From positions 1 through 39,308 of the forward strand of contig SYGW01000108.1 in the NCBI GenBank assembly GCA_005800255.1: a stretch of 39,308 bases of DNA, given 5' to 3'. The notes under the pieces were generated by a model. It made no database searches and was not told the DNA's origin. It saw nothing but the letters and a program-made list of their open reading frames with translations. This document shows positions 1 through 7,964 of the stretch, piece after piece; within the stretch, counting starts at the first letter, position 1, and every line of letters starts with the position of its first letter. The DNA comes from Nitrospiraceae bacterium. Lineage in GTDB: Bacteria; Nitrospirota; Nitrospiria; Nitrospirales; Nitrospiraceae. The position numbers and the translations under genes were made by a program.

Positions 1-83
1 CCAGTGGGCCGAGACTGGCATCTTTGACTTCCTCCGCGCGCTGCCCGACGCCGTCTTCGCGATGAACCCGGGACAGAATGGCT

Positions 84-149
84 TCATCCTGCCGCGCGAA
101 TCTCGGCGAGCTGCGTGTCAATGACCGGCTTGAAGGTTCCGTATGCCAT
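84..149 (-). pseudogene. kbl: 5' fragment of a kbl-like gene (glycine C-acetyltransferase), truncated
   Basis: A minus-strand frame opens with ATG at 149 behind a strong ribosome site (GGGGGAG, 6 bases upstream). It codes 21 residues, MAYGTFKPVIDTQLAEIRAAG, then hits TGA at 84-86. The peptide resembles the N-terminus of 2-amino-3-ketobutyrate CoA ligase, which normally continues with a GLYK.ER-like stretch. The partner gene tdh lies just upstream on the same strand, the usual arrangement for the two-step breakdown of threonine to glycine and acetyl-CoA. Homology seems to stop near base 85; bases 1-83 do not continue the protein in any minus frame. This could be a real rearrangement or a chimeric sequence end. 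The assignment rests on 21 residues plus context. Confidence 0.45.
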
Positions 150-528
150 AGGCGCTCCCCCAGTACTATGTTCATTTTGTCAAAAAACACCAACGATCAA
201 TCGATCAATGCGACTAAAACAGTTGAAATATCGGCAAAGTATTCTGTTTGCAGGAGCCGGAGTCTCTTTAGCATGCCGCACTAGCAGGCTGTTGACACAC
301 TATTGCTGCACCCCGGGAATAGCTTGGCCTGGGTCACAGACGGGATGAGAGAACCCCACAGGGTGTTAGGCCGCCTTCTCACCCACCCACCACGCACGTG
401 CCGAGACGCGCGCTGTTCCCGTGGCACGGCCGCAGCGAGCGAAGAGGCGAATCGTACTCTTTGCCATGCGGCGGCATGAGTGTAAGGGGCAGGAGAGGCG
501 GGAGTCTCCCCTCACGCTTCATGACCGG
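150..528. other. Intergenic stretch between tdh and the kbl fragment
   Basis: No convincing gene was found in these 379 bases on either strand. The part next to the kbl start (about 150-250) is AT-rich compared with the surroundings and could carry a promoter or leader. Around 280-310 there is a GCAGGCTGTTGA stretch. I recall similar sequence as part of dispersed repeats in Nitrospira-like genomes, but only one copy is visible here. A short dyad GGGAG-T-CTCCC lies just downstream of the tdh stop (about 500-510) without a clear T-run. Confidence 0.4.
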
Positions 529-1563
529 TTACGGGAAGAGCACTACTTTTCCGCACTGTCCCGATTGGATCAGGTCGAAGCCTTGCGCGAAGTCGGCCAG
601 CGGCAGCCGGTGGGTGATGACCGGCCGGATGTCCAGCCCGGCCTTGAACAGCCCTGCCAGCCGGTACCAGGTGTTGAACAGTCGCCGGCCGGTCACGCCG
701 TAGACGCGAATCCCTTTGAAAATGATCTCGTTGGGCAGGTCGAAACAGACTGGCCCGGTGGGAATGCCGAAGAGGGTCACGCGCCCCCCGTTTTTCACGG
801 ATCGAAACGCCTGGTGCAACGCGCCGGGATCGCCGGACATCTCGAGCGCACAGTCCACCCCCTCCCCGCCCGTGAGGTCCAGAATCGCGCCGGCGATGGC
901 TTCGGGCCGGTCGGTATTCGCATTCAACACATGGTCGGCGCCCACTTGCTTGGCTAGGCCCAGCCGGTATTCGCTGATGTCGGTCGCCAGGATCACGGAG
1001 GCTCCGGCCACGCGGGCCACGGCCGCCGCAAAGAGGCCGGTGGGGCCGCAGCCACTGATCAGGACCGAGCAACCGGAGAGGTCTTCGACCAGTGCCGCAT
1101 AGACCGCATTCCCCAGGGGCTCCTGCACGCAGGCCAGCTCCGGGGGAATGTCCGGGGAGGTTTTCCAGAGGACCCGTTCGGGAAGCGCGACATACTCCGC
1201 GTAGGAGCCGTCCACGTCGATGCCCAGCAGGCGGTAGGTCTGGCACACATGGGCTTGGCCGGTCCGGCACTGGAAGCATTGGCCGCAGGTGATGTGGGAT
1301 TCGGCCGCGACATAGTCTCCGGGCCGGACCGACGAGACCCCGTCGCCCAGCTCCACCACCTCGCCGCAGACTTCGTGGCCGAGGATGCGGGGCGGGTGGA
1401 TGCGCCCCCTGGCCCACTCATCCCAGCGGTAGACGTGCGCGTCGGTTCCGCAGAGGCTGGTGGCCTGCACCCGGACCAGCACCTCGGCCGGCCCGGGGTG
1501 GGGATCGGGCACCTCCAGCAAGGTCAGGCCCGGCTCCGGCTTGGTTTTGACGAGCGCGTTCAC
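529..1563 (-). CDS. tdh: L-threonine 3-dehydrogenase
   Basis: Zinc- and NAD-dependent oxidation of L-threonine to 2-amino-3-ketobutyrate in the cytoplasm. The protein has the medium-chain dehydrogenase layout. The catalytic zinc region contains CGTDAHVYRWDEW and GHEVCGEV, and a four-cysteine structural zinc loop CGQCFQC...C follows. Then comes a GCGPTGLFAAAVA nucleotide-binding turn, and the Tdh-typical TGRRLFNTWY and ITHRLPL stretches near the end. With a GTG start at 1563 it is 344 residues, close to the 341 of the E. coli enzyme. That start has GGAG six bases upstream and aligns with the E. coli N-terminus; ATG at 1581 is the alternative. A kbl-like fragment follows on the same strand about 380 bases downstream. 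Confidence 0.9.
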   Translation of the reverse strand: MNALVKTKPEPGLTLLEVPDPHPGPAEVLVRVQATSLCGTDAHVYRWDEWARGRIHPPRILGHEVCGEVVELGDGVSSVRPGDYVAAESHITCGQCFQCRTGQAHVCQTYRLLGIDVDGSYAEYVALPERVLWKTSPDIPPELACVQEPLGNAVYAALVEDLSGCSVLISGCGPTGLFAAAVARVAGASVILATDISEYRLGLAKQVGADHVLNANTDRPEAIAGAILDLTGGEGVDCALEMSGDPGALHQAFRSVKNGGRVTLFGIPTGPVCFDLPNEIIFKGIRVYGVTGRRLFNTWYRLAGLFKAGLDIRPVITHRLPLADFAQGFDLIQSGQCGKVVLFP

Positions 1564-1629
1564 GATGGACTCCGGGCTCATTATCGCACAGCCGTTCCAT
1601 ACGCGCCATGACACATGCGTGCCATGCTC

Positions 1630-1658
1630 TTGACCCTCCGACCAGGGCCGGGTAGTCT
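1630..1658 (+). promoter_or_regulatory. Possible sigma70-type promoter for the YceI gene
   Basis: TTGACC at 1630-1635 and TAGTCT at 1653-1658 are separated by 17 bases, about 50 bases before the YceI start. The -35 box is good and the -10 box is weak, so this is only a candidate. Confidence 0.3.
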
Positions 1659-1707
1659 GCCGCCTGTCCATCGTTGACGGTGATCCGAACAAGGCAAGGA
1701 GGAATCT

Positions 1708-2328
1708 ATGGGACGAAGGCGACGAAGCAAGGCCGGCTGGCAGGCGGCGCTGGGGCTGATGCTGGGCCTGGTGCTCGGGCTCGATCAGTCGGCCCTGGCC
1801 GAGACGGCTCGGTACGATGTGGATCGGGACCATAGCGCGATCGAGTTTCGGGTGGCGCACATGGTGGTCTCCAAGACCCAGGGGCGGTTCACGGACTACA
1901 GCGGCTTCATCGAGATGGACCCGGAGGCGCTCACGGTCAAGACGATCGACGCGACGATCAAGACGGCCTCGGTCAATACGAACCACGAGAAGCGGGATGC
2001 GCACCTGCAGGGACCGGACTTCTTCAACGTGGAGCAGTTTCCGACGATGACCTATAAGCTGAAATCCTACCGCAAGGTCGGTGAGGACTACCAGGCCGTG
2101 GGCGAGCTGACTTTGCTGGGCGTGACCAAGGAGATCACGCTGGTCGGGAAATTCAACGGGGTGGCCAAGGACCCCTGGGGCAACATCCGCGCGGGCTTCA
2201 CGGCGGAGGGGAAGCTGAACCGCAGAGAGTTCGGGATGAACTGGAGCAAGACCTTGGACAGCGGCGGGCTGGTCGTGGGCGACGAAGTCTTCATCAAGCT
2301 GGACATCGAGTGCATCAAAGCCAAATAG
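1708..2328 (+). CDS. YceI family periplasmic protein
   Basis: The YceI fold is a lipocalin-like beta barrel that binds isoprenoid or other amphiphilic ligands. Members are usually periplasmic and their exact role often stays open. The 206-residue product begins with a basic stretch and a hydrophobic segment ending ALAE at about residues 27-31, a standard Sec signal peptide. The mature part shows the family pattern: YDVDRDHSAIEFRVAHMVVSK, GRFTDYSGF, a VNTNHEKRDAHL stretch, FFNVEQFPTMTYK, GELTLLGVTKEITL, and a late FGMNWSK...GDEVFIKLDIE. A strong AGGAGG site precedes ATG 1708. The next gene also codes for an exported protein and lies 84 bases downstream, so the two may be co-transcribed. Confidence 0.92.
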   Translation: MGRRRRSKAGWQAALGLMLGLVLGLDQSALAETARYDVDRDHSAIEFRVAHMVVSKTQGRFTDYSGFIEMDPEALTVKTIDATIKTASVNTNHEKRDAHLQGPDFFNVEQFPTMTYKLKSYRKVGEDYQAVGELTLLGVTKEITLVGKFNGVAKDPWGNIRAGFTAEGKLNRREFGMNWSKTLDSGGLVVGDEVFIKLDIECIKAK

Positions 2329-2415
2329 GTCGGCGAGAGGCCGGCGCGTTCCCTCCGGAATGCGGACGCACGCGGCTCTTCACGGCATCCTTCCGGAAGA
2401 GATAGGTATGGTACG

Positions 2416-3018
2416 GTGAAGCTCATGCAGCAGCGGCTTATCCTGACGGTGATCGGGATCATCTGGATGGTCGGCGCGGGCCAGGCCGTCGCGCTGGAGT
2501 TCACCGCCGATCAGTATACGCGGATCAACGGCCACAGCCGGAAGGCGAATCTCTACTACCGGGACGATAGGTGGCGGCTGGAACACCATGACCTGGGGCC
2601 GGTGAACGTCACGATCGTGCGCAAAGACAAGCAGGTCATGTGGCTCCTGCTCTCGCGCATGAAGCATTTCAAGACGATGCCCTACGATCCCGAACAGGCG
2701 CCCAAAGTCGCGGAGCGGCTGGAGGGGGAGATCGCGCGGGAAGAGATCGGGACGGAAACCCTTGACGGGCACCCCACGACCCTGTATCAAGTGACGGTCC
2801 GGCAGGGAAGCCGGGACATTGCCTATTATCAATGGCTGGCCAGCGATATCCGGTTCCCGCTGAAACTGGCGCGCAAGGACGGCAGTTGGACCGTGGAATA
2901 CAAGAACGTGAAGCTGCGCAAAGTGACGGATTATCTATTTCAGTTGCCGGTGAATTTTCAGCCGCTGGAACGGTTCGATGAGCCGGTCACGAAGGACGAT
3001 GTGAAGCCGGCGATGTGA
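2416..3018 (+). CDS. Exported protein of unknown function, LolA/DUF4412-like
   Basis: The product is 200 residues with a signal peptide: hydrophobic residues 7-25, with likely cleavage after the VAL stretch. The mature part reads as a string of amphipathic beta strands, such as ANLYYRDDRWRLEHH, VTIVRKDKQVMWLLL and HPTTLYQVTVRQG. This resembles the half-barrel of outer-membrane lipoprotein-sorting proteins and the related DUF4412 proteins, but no diagnostic motif fixes the family. The start is GTG 2416; ATG 2425 is also possible and no strong ribosome site decides. It lies between YceI and a SUMF1-like gene in the same direction, suggesting a small cell-envelope operon. Confidence 0.65.
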   Translation: MKLMQQRLILTVIGIIWMVGAGQAVALEFTADQYTRINGHSRKANLYYRDDRWRLEHHDLGPVNVTIVRKDKQVMWLLLSRMKHFKTMPYDPEQAPKVAERLEGEIAREEIGTETLDGHPTTLYQVTVRQGSRDIAYYQWLASDIRFPLKLARKDGSWTVEYKNVKLRKVTDYLFQLPVNFQPLERFDEPVTKDDVKPAM

Positions 3019-3057
3019 AGCGGTCGTGATTTTCAGGGAGGAATGGAAAGACGCATC

Positions 3058-3984
3058 ATGAACAAGAAGAGTGTGACTATCGTTGGGTTGCTGGTTGCGG
3101 TGCTCTGCGGGGGCGGGCTCGCCCGTGGAGAAGGGGTCGACGTGGCGGATATCACGGTCGAATGGACGCTGGCCGGCAAAGCACTGGCAGCCGAACGGGC
3201 GAAATTGCCGGCCAAAGACGAGATGGTGTCGGTTCCGGAAGGCTGGTTCCTGATGGGCAGCAACAAAAAAGAGGACCGGTATGCCTATCTGACGGAGATG
3301 CCGCAACGCAGGGTGTTTCTGGATGCCTTCGACATCGACAAGTATGAAGTCACGACGGTGCAGTTCCTGAAATTTGTGCTGGCCATGGGCCGGTCGCCGT
3401 TGATCGACTGGCGTTACGATGGAGGCAATTTCCAGGACACCATGGCCCATCACCCGGTCATGCACGTTTCCTGGTTCGATGCCGAGGCCTATTGCACATG
3501 GGCCGGGAAGCGGCTGCCGACCGAAGCCGAATGGGAGAAGGCGGCGCGGGGCGAAGACGGCAGGATCTATCCCTGGGGGAGTCAGGCGGCCGGGCTGAGC
3601 CGCTCGAATTTCGGCCGGACGGGGTTGTCCGGGCCGGTCCGAGATCGCCCGGAGCGGCTCTTGCTCTATCCGCCGATCATCTCCGTGGACAAGTACGACA
3701 ATGCGGTCAGCCCGTACGGGTTATTCCAAACGTCGGGCAACGTGGCCGAATGGGTGGCCGACTGGTATGACAAGGACTATTACAAGACGGCGCCCGATCG
3801 CAATCCGAAAGGTCCGGAGAAGGGAACGCAGAAGAGTTTCCGCGGCGGAGGCTGGATCGACAGCACCCCCAGCGTGCGCGCCGCTCAGCGGAATGGGACC
3901 GATCCCAACACCAAGATGAACTGGCTGGGCTTCCGGTGCGCCACCGATGCGTCGGCTGCCGCGCACCCGACGGGGTTACGCTGA
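3058..3984 (+). CDS. SUMF1/formylglycine-generating-enzyme-fold protein, exported, catalytic cysteines absent
   Basis: The FGE-sulfatase fold is clear: VPEGWFLMGS, DIDKYEVTTVQF, HPVMHVSWFDAEAYCTWAGKRLPTEAEWEKAARG, SGNVAEWVADWYD and LGFRCA. The N-terminus of the ATG 3058 form is a signal peptide. ATG 3043 sits directly on the GGGAGGA ribosome site, so the exact start is unsure. In true formylglycine-generating enzymes two cysteines (human Cys336 and Cys341) bind copper and do the chemistry. The matching positions here fall in GGWIDSTPSVRAAQ and are Ser and Arg, so sulfatase activation is unlikely. Bacterial relatives without these cysteines often act as periplasmic partner or accessory proteins. 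The 3' end overlaps hemD on the other strand by 9 bases. Confidence 0.9.
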   Translation: MNKKSVTIVGLLVAVLCGGGLARGEGVDVADITVEWTLAGKALAAERAKLPAKDEMVSVPEGWFLMGSNKKEDRYAYLTEMPQRRVFLDAFDIDKYEVTTVQFLKFVLAMGRSPLIDWRYDGGNFQDTMAHHPVMHVSWFDAEAYCTWAGKRLPTEAEWEKAARGEDGRIYPWGSQAAGLSRSNFGRTGLSGPVRDRPERLLLYPPIISVDKYDNAVSPYGLFQTSGNVAEWVADWYDKDYYKTAPDRNPKGPEKGTQKSFRGGGWIDSTPSVRAAQRNGTDPNTKMNWLGFRCATDASAAAHPTGLR

Positions 3985-4818
3985 CCGCTTGCGGGCGAGT
4001 ATCGCGCCGGCCTGTTCGCTGCTTTCCTTGACCAGGATGCCCATCTTGGGGTGGGAAGGCTCCACATCCACAGGCCAGCCGTGGACGCGCAGCCGCTCGC
4101 TGGCCGTGGGGCCGATGGACGCCACGAGCATCCGGGCCAGGGCCTGCCGGAACGACGGCGCGTGCCCCTCGTGCGTCAGCAGGTGCATCACATGCTCTAC
4201 CTGAGCCGCGTTGGTGATCAGCAGGACGTCAACCTCGCCGACTTGGATGCGCGTCAGGACTTCCCGCAAGGGCCCGACATCCTCGGGCAGGGCCCAACGA
4301 TAGACCGGGATGCATGTCACCTCAGCCCCCCGTTCCCGCAATCCTCGCAATAGTTCTCCGTTCGACACCCCATATTCCTGGACCGCGATCCGGAGGCCGC
4401 GCAAGGGCCGGTCTGCATCAAGGGCTTGCAGCAGGTCCCGCCAGGTGTTCGGATCCGGCACGGTGATCGCGGGCGTGAGCCCGAGGGCTTTGAGGGCGGC
4501 GACCGGTTTGGGACCTCGGGCCACGAGGCAGGTTTTGGCCAACGCCGCGGTGACGGCCTGTGGTGCATAGCCCGTACGGAGGACCTCGACGAGCGCCGTG
4601 GCGCCGACGCCGGTCAATAGGACGAGCACGTCGATCGCTCCGTCGAGGAGGCGACGGCCGAACGCCAGCGCCTCGGCGTTGCTCTCGATCGGAATCTCCC
4701 GCAACGCCGGCGCGACCAACGGCTGTCCGCCGTGGCGGCTGATCAAGCGGGACATTTCTTCGGCCATCCGGCCTTCGAACGACGCGACGCGCAGGCCATT
4801 GAAGCCGGAGGCACCCAT
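3976..4818 (-). CDS. hemD: Uroporphyrinogen-III synthase
   Basis: Cyclises hydroxymethylbilane to uroporphyrinogen III, the common precursor of heme, siroheme and B12. The 280-residue protein has the low-conservation two-lobe HemD pattern: an N-lobe with GLRVASFEGR, EIPIE and VLLTGVGATAL, then the linker VARGPKPVAALKALGL, then VQEYGVSNGELLRGLRERGAEVTCIPVYRW, and VLLITNAAQVEHVM. The late PTASERLRVHGWPVDVEPSHPKMGILV is typical. The ATG at 4818 overlaps the stop codon of the upstream SUMF1-like gene (TAATG), so translation is probably coupled. Other heme genes are not in the window. Confidence 0.88.
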   Translation of the reverse strand: MGASGFNGLRVASFEGRMAEEMSRLISRHGGQPLVAPALREIPIESNAEALAFGRRLLDGAIDVLVLLTGVGATALVEVLRTGYAPQAVTAALAKTCLVARGPKPVAALKALGLTPAITVPDPNTWRDLLQALDADRPLRGLRIAVQEYGVSNGELLRGLRERGAEVTCIPVYRWALPEDVGPLREVLTRIQVGEVDVLLITNAAQVEHVMHLLTHEGHAPSFRQALARMLVASIGPTASERLRVHGWPVDVEPSHPKMGILVKESSEQAGAILARKRSA

Positions 4819-5687
4819 TACTCCGCCGGGGCGTCGGCCGCGCAGCGGAAGCCAGTCGATTCGTTGCGGATCAGCGGATCGCTTTTCACGCGCGTGAAGA
4901 TCCGAACCAGCGGGGTCTCGACCTGCCAGCCGGAGCTCCGGAGCACTTTGTGCGTTCCGCTCTCCGGACCCTGGGGATTACGCGGCGGGCTCTTTTCATA
5001 ATAGGCTGGGTCATACCAGTCGGCGACCCATTCCCAGACGTTCCCCGCCATGTCGTAGGCGCCGAAGGGGCTCTTGCCGGCCTCGTAACTGCCGACCGGC
5101 ATGAGGGTCTTTTCCCCCTGCCAGCGCTGGTTGAAGTTCAGGTGCTTGTGGGTGGGCTCGACGTTGCCCCAGGGAAAACGGCGTGACTCGGTCCCGTGGG
5201 CGGCCTTCTCCCATTCGGCTTCGGTCGGCAGCCGCTTGCCAGCCCACTTGCAGTAGGCCTCCGCGTCGTACCAGTCCACGTTGATCACCGGCCGGTCGCT
5301 CACCGACTCCGGCATCAGCGAGCCTTGCCACAGGTTACGCTTGGGGTCCTGGGGATGCTGGGGCAGCCGGTAACCCGTGGCCTTGATGAACTCCAGGTAC
5401 CGCCCGTTGGTCACCTCGAACTTGTCGATATAATACTTATCCAGGGAGACATCGTGGCGGGGATATTCGTCCCGCCCACCGTCCCGGTCGCCCTTGGGCA
5501 CGCCCATGGGGAAGGGGCCGGCCGGCACCGGGACCATGGGGGCGCCATCCTTGCCGACGAGGTCGGCGCCCTTGGCGGCGTCGCTCGACGGGGGACCGGA
5601 TGCCGGCGGTTCGGCCGATGCCCGGCCGCCGAGGCCGAGCGCACAGACGATGACGGCCAATGTGACTGCATGTTTCGTGGATGACAT
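4818..5687 (-). CDS. SUMF1/formylglycine-generating-enzyme-fold protein, exported, catalytic cysteines absent
   Basis: ATG 5687 follows a good AAAGGAG site. The 289-residue product begins with a signal peptide (hydrophobic stretch, then RASAEP), followed by a Pro/Ser-rich linker. The FGE fold starts at MVPVPAGPFPMG and continues with YIDKFEVTNGRYLEF, RPVINVDWYDAEAYCKWAGKRLPTEAEWEKAA, MAGNVWEWVADWYD and a terminal TGFRCAAD. The two copper-binding catalytic cysteines of authentic FGE are replaced by Glu and Arg in SGWQVETPLVRIF. It is the second such protein within 3 kb and is coupled to hemD by a TAATG overlap. I infer a periplasmic structural or accessory role, not sulfatase maturation. Confidence 0.9.
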   Translation of the reverse strand: MSSTKHAVTLAVIVCALGLGGRASAEPPASGPPSSDAAKGADLVGKDGAPMVPVPAGPFPMGVPKGDRDGGRDEYPRHDVSLDKYYIDKFEVTNGRYLEFIKATGYRLPQHPQDPKRNLWQGSLMPESVSDRPVINVDWYDAEAYCKWAGKRLPTEAEWEKAAHGTESRRFPWGNVEPTHKHLNFNQRWQGEKTLMPVGSYEAGKSPFGAYDMAGNVWEWVADWYDPAYYEKSPPRNPQGPESGTHKVLRSSGWQVETPLVRIFTRVKSDPLIRNESTGFRCAADAPAE

Positions 5688-5771
5688 GACACTCCTTTTG
5701 TTCGCAGGCCTCGAGAATCGGGATGATGGTATCACAGCCTCTTGGCTGAATCGACTGTCAAGCGCGAGGCT

Positions 5772-5791
5772 CTGTCCAACGGCTTGGACAG
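5772..5791. promoter_or_regulatory. Perfect 8-bp inverted repeat in a divergent intergenic region
   Basis: CTGTCCAA and TTGGACAG flank a 4-base spacer (CGGC). The dyad lies between the minus-strand SUMF1-like/hemD pair and the plus-strand VOC/MBL pair. It sits about 35 bases upstream of a candidate -35 box for the latter, and close to a TTGACA on the minus strand (5756-5761). It could be a repressor or activator site serving one or both directions. A simple hairpin is the alternative. Confidence 0.4.
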
Positions 5792-5826
5792 GGGTCGGCA
5801 CAAAGCAAATTGCGACAAATTTCAGA

Positions 5827-5855
5827 TTGACCTGCTCGCGCCTCACGCCTACTAT
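5827..5855 (+). promoter_or_regulatory. Candidate sigma70 promoter for the VOC/MBL pair
   Basis: TTGACC (5827-5832), a 17-base spacer and TACTAT (5850-5855). The predicted transcription start is about 35 bases before the GTG of the VOC gene. Spacing is ideal and both boxes are close to consensus. Confidence 0.45.
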
Positions 5856-5896
5856 GAGTTCCGCTGAACAAGCCTGATGAAGGGGGTTGCGCCTTG

Positions 5897-6307
5897 GTGG
5901 CGTCCGGTATTAAAGGGCTCTGGCATCTGGCCTTACGGGTAAAAGACTTGTCCCGCTCACGGGCCTTCTATGAGGGGCTGTTCGGGATGGCCGTCATCTG
6001 GGCGCCGGATCCGGACAACCTCTATTTGAGTTCCGGACGCGACAACCTGGCCTTGCATCAAATTCCGCCGGGGGAGGTGTCCCGGTACCAGGCGTCGCAG
6101 GGCCAGCTCCTGGATCATCTCGGGATCGTGGTGGACTGTCCGGAGTCGGTGGATCGCTTGTTTCAGCGCGTGGAGCGAGACGGCATCCCGATCGTCCATC
6201 GCCCGCGGCGTCACCGCGATGGGAGTTATTCCTGTTACATCGCCGACCCGGATGGCAACACCGTCCAAATTTTGTATGAGCCGACGATCAGTCGGAGCCA
6301 GACATAG
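5897..6307 (+). CDS. VOC/glyoxalase-fold protein
   Basis: A single vicinal-oxygen-chelate domain of about 136 residues (two beta-alpha-beta-beta-beta repeats). Metal ligands expected for the family are visible: His in GLWHLALRVKD at the start, His in LDHLGIVVD at the second repeat, and Glu in the final DPDGNTVQILYE. The AFYEGLFGM and YIADPDGN stretches are typical of the glyoxalase/bleomycin-resistance/dioxygenase superfamily. The substrate cannot be told from sequence. The start is GTG 5897 or TTG 5894, behind a GGGGG-rich ribosome site. It is followed after 20 bases by an MBL-fold hydrolase, which suggests a shared small-molecule pathway. Confidence 0.85.
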   Translation: MASGIKGLWHLALRVKDLSRSRAFYEGLFGMAVIWAPDPDNLYLSSGRDNLALHQIPPGEVSRYQASQGQLLDHLGIVVDCPESVDRLFQRVERDGIPIVHRPRRHRDGSYSCYIADPDGNTVQILYEPTISRSQT

Positions 6308-6327
6308 CGGATCATGGGGCAGGAACA

Positions 6328-7941
6328 ATGAGTCATCTCTGGAATAGCCTGCGTAGCGACCAGTACCTCGGTCTGGTTCCCTGGGCCTGGGTCCAACTGG
6401 AGAGCGCGGAGCCTCCCGGCCCCTTTCCCTTTATCGGGGGCGTGGCGCCGGAGGTCGTCGCCAGCTTGCAGGAAGCCCACAGTTTGCTGTTGAGTGCGAT
6501 CGAAACCGCGATCAGCGATGTGTTTTCCCGCCGGGCGCTGCTGGACGATCCCTCCCTGCGCGCGAGATTGGAGGACGCCTATGCGGAACTCGTCGCCTCG
6601 CGCCCGCACCTGAGCGCCCACATCCGTTGCGGGCGTCGCCCCGACGGGACGTTCCAGTGGGAGTTCCCGCTGGACCAGACGAAATCGGCGGCCATGACCT
6701 ATACGGGCTTGCGTCTCTTCAATGCGGTGAAGCGGCAAGCCATGCCGATCCCGTTCGACCGGCCCATCGCTCCGGCGATCGGGAAGCTGCTGGGCTTTCT
6801 GGACGGCAGCTATCGAGTTGCCGAGGTGAAGACGGTGGTGACCGCGTCCGGGCGCGAGGCGGAGCGGCATTTGACACGCGTGCTGGAGGCGCTGAAGACC
6901 CAGGATTGCTTGAGCGTGACGGACAAGGCTCAGGTGCGGGGCCAGTGGCTGGCGACGACGGGAGACCAGGATTTGGTCCATCTGGGCCATGCGTCGCTGC
7001 TCTATCGGGCGCAAGAGAAATTCCTGCTCTTCGATCCCTGGTTGATGCCCTGGTTCGCCGAGTCTCCGGTGCCCTCGCTCTGGACAACGCTCTTGCCTCG
7101 GCCGGCCGCGGTCTTTCTCTCGCATGACCATGACGACCACGTGGACCCGCGCACCCTCCTGCACCTCCCCAAAGACATCCCGATCATCATCCCCAGCCGG
7201 CGGAACCGCCGGACCCTGTATTTCGACTATCTGTCGTTGCTGCGGGAGTTGGGCTTTACCCAGGTGATTGAGCTGGCGCATGGAGAAGCCTGGCATTTTG
7301 AGGGGGGCGTGGTCGTGTCCGTGCCCTTTTTCGGAGAAGATCCCTGCGATTTGGAGATGCCCCGTAATTGCTATCTGATCACGGATCGGGGGCGAAACAC
7401 CCTCATTCACGTGGATAGCGGGCCGACGAACAACGGCCGTTCGGCGCTGAAAGACGGGGTGATCGACGGGCTGGTCGGGAAATACGGGCCGATCGCCACC
7501 CTCTGCGCTTCCCAGCAACAATTACTGGAATTGCGGTCTTATGCAGCCCATGCCTGCCTGTCCCACCCGGGACGGTGGCTGGAGGCAGGAGAAAACGGCT
7601 ACCTCACCAACGGGTACCTAGCGGATCTGGCCGCCGCGGCCAAGGCCCGCCTGTTCGTCTCTTATGCAACCGGCGGAGCCGACTGGTACCCGGACCACTT
7701 GTCCTTCATGTTCAGCCGGCGGAATCCGGCCCGTACCGCCCTCCTGACCGCCAACTGGGAACCACCAGGCGATCTGCAATCCAAACTGGCCCCGACCGGC
7801 TGCGCCTATCACTACAGCCAGGCCCTTGATCGGTTTCGGCCTGCCGCCGATGGGGGCACGCAGGTCGTTTCTGGTACTGAAGCCCTGGCTCCTGTTCCCT
7901 TGTACTGTTTGGACCACGGACAGCCGCCGTTCCTGAAATAG
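6328..7941 (+). CDS. Large MBL-fold metallo-hydrolase with an extra N-terminal domain
   Basis: A 537-residue protein. From about residue 215 it is a metallo-beta-lactamase fold of the UlaG-like type: LGHASLLYRAQEKFLLFDPWL, then the metal motif SHDHDDH at about residues 264-270, HVDSGP near 361, and a late His (WYPDHLSFMF). The first 200 residues are not metallo-hydrolase. Residues about 140-200 (LLGFLDGSYRVAEVKTVV...RVLEALKTQDCLSV) look like a winged-helix or PqqD-like module, a type that binds peptides in RiPP pathways. That resemblance is weak. Family MBLs act on esters, phosphodiesters or lactones, and the substrate here is unknown. Confidence 0.8.
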   Translation: MSHLWNSLRSDQYLGLVPWAWVQLESAEPPGPFPFIGGVAPEVVASLQEAHSLLLSAIETAISDVFSRRALLDDPSLRARLEDAYAELVASRPHLSAHIRCGRRPDGTFQWEFPLDQTKSAAMTYTGLRLFNAVKRQAMPIPFDRPIAPAIGKLLGFLDGSYRVAEVKTVVTASGREAERHLTRVLEALKTQDCLSVTDKAQVRGQWLATTGDQDLVHLGHASLLYRAQEKFLLFDPWLMPWFAESPVPSLWTTLLPRPAAVFLSHDHDDHVDPRTLLHLPKDIPIIIPSRRNRRTLYFDYLSLLRELGFTQVIELAHGEAWHFEGGVVVSVPFFGEDPCDLEMPRNCYLITDRGRNTLIHVDSGPTNNGRSALKDGVIDGLVGKYGPIATLCASQQQLLELRSYAAHACLSHPGRWLEAGENGYLTNGYLADLAAAAKARLFVSYATGGADWYPDHLSFMFSRRNPARTALLTANWEPPGDLQSKLAPTGCAYHYSQALDRFRPAADGGTQVVSGTEALAPVPLYCLDHGQPPFLK

Positions 7942-7964
7942 TCCCCCTCCGGCTCATCTGCTTA

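Noticed and set aside
3058..5687. True sulfatase-activating formylglycine-generating enzymes
   Set aside because: Both catalytic cysteines are absent in each protein and there is no sulfatase gene in the window.
5790..5815. GGCAC...TTGC, resembling a sigma54 promoter
   Set aside because: The distance between the GG and GC elements is three bases too long for a functional -24/-12 promoter.
7961..7964. CTTA next to the IS5 end as a target-site duplication
   Set aside because: The other end of the element is missing, so no second copy can be compared.
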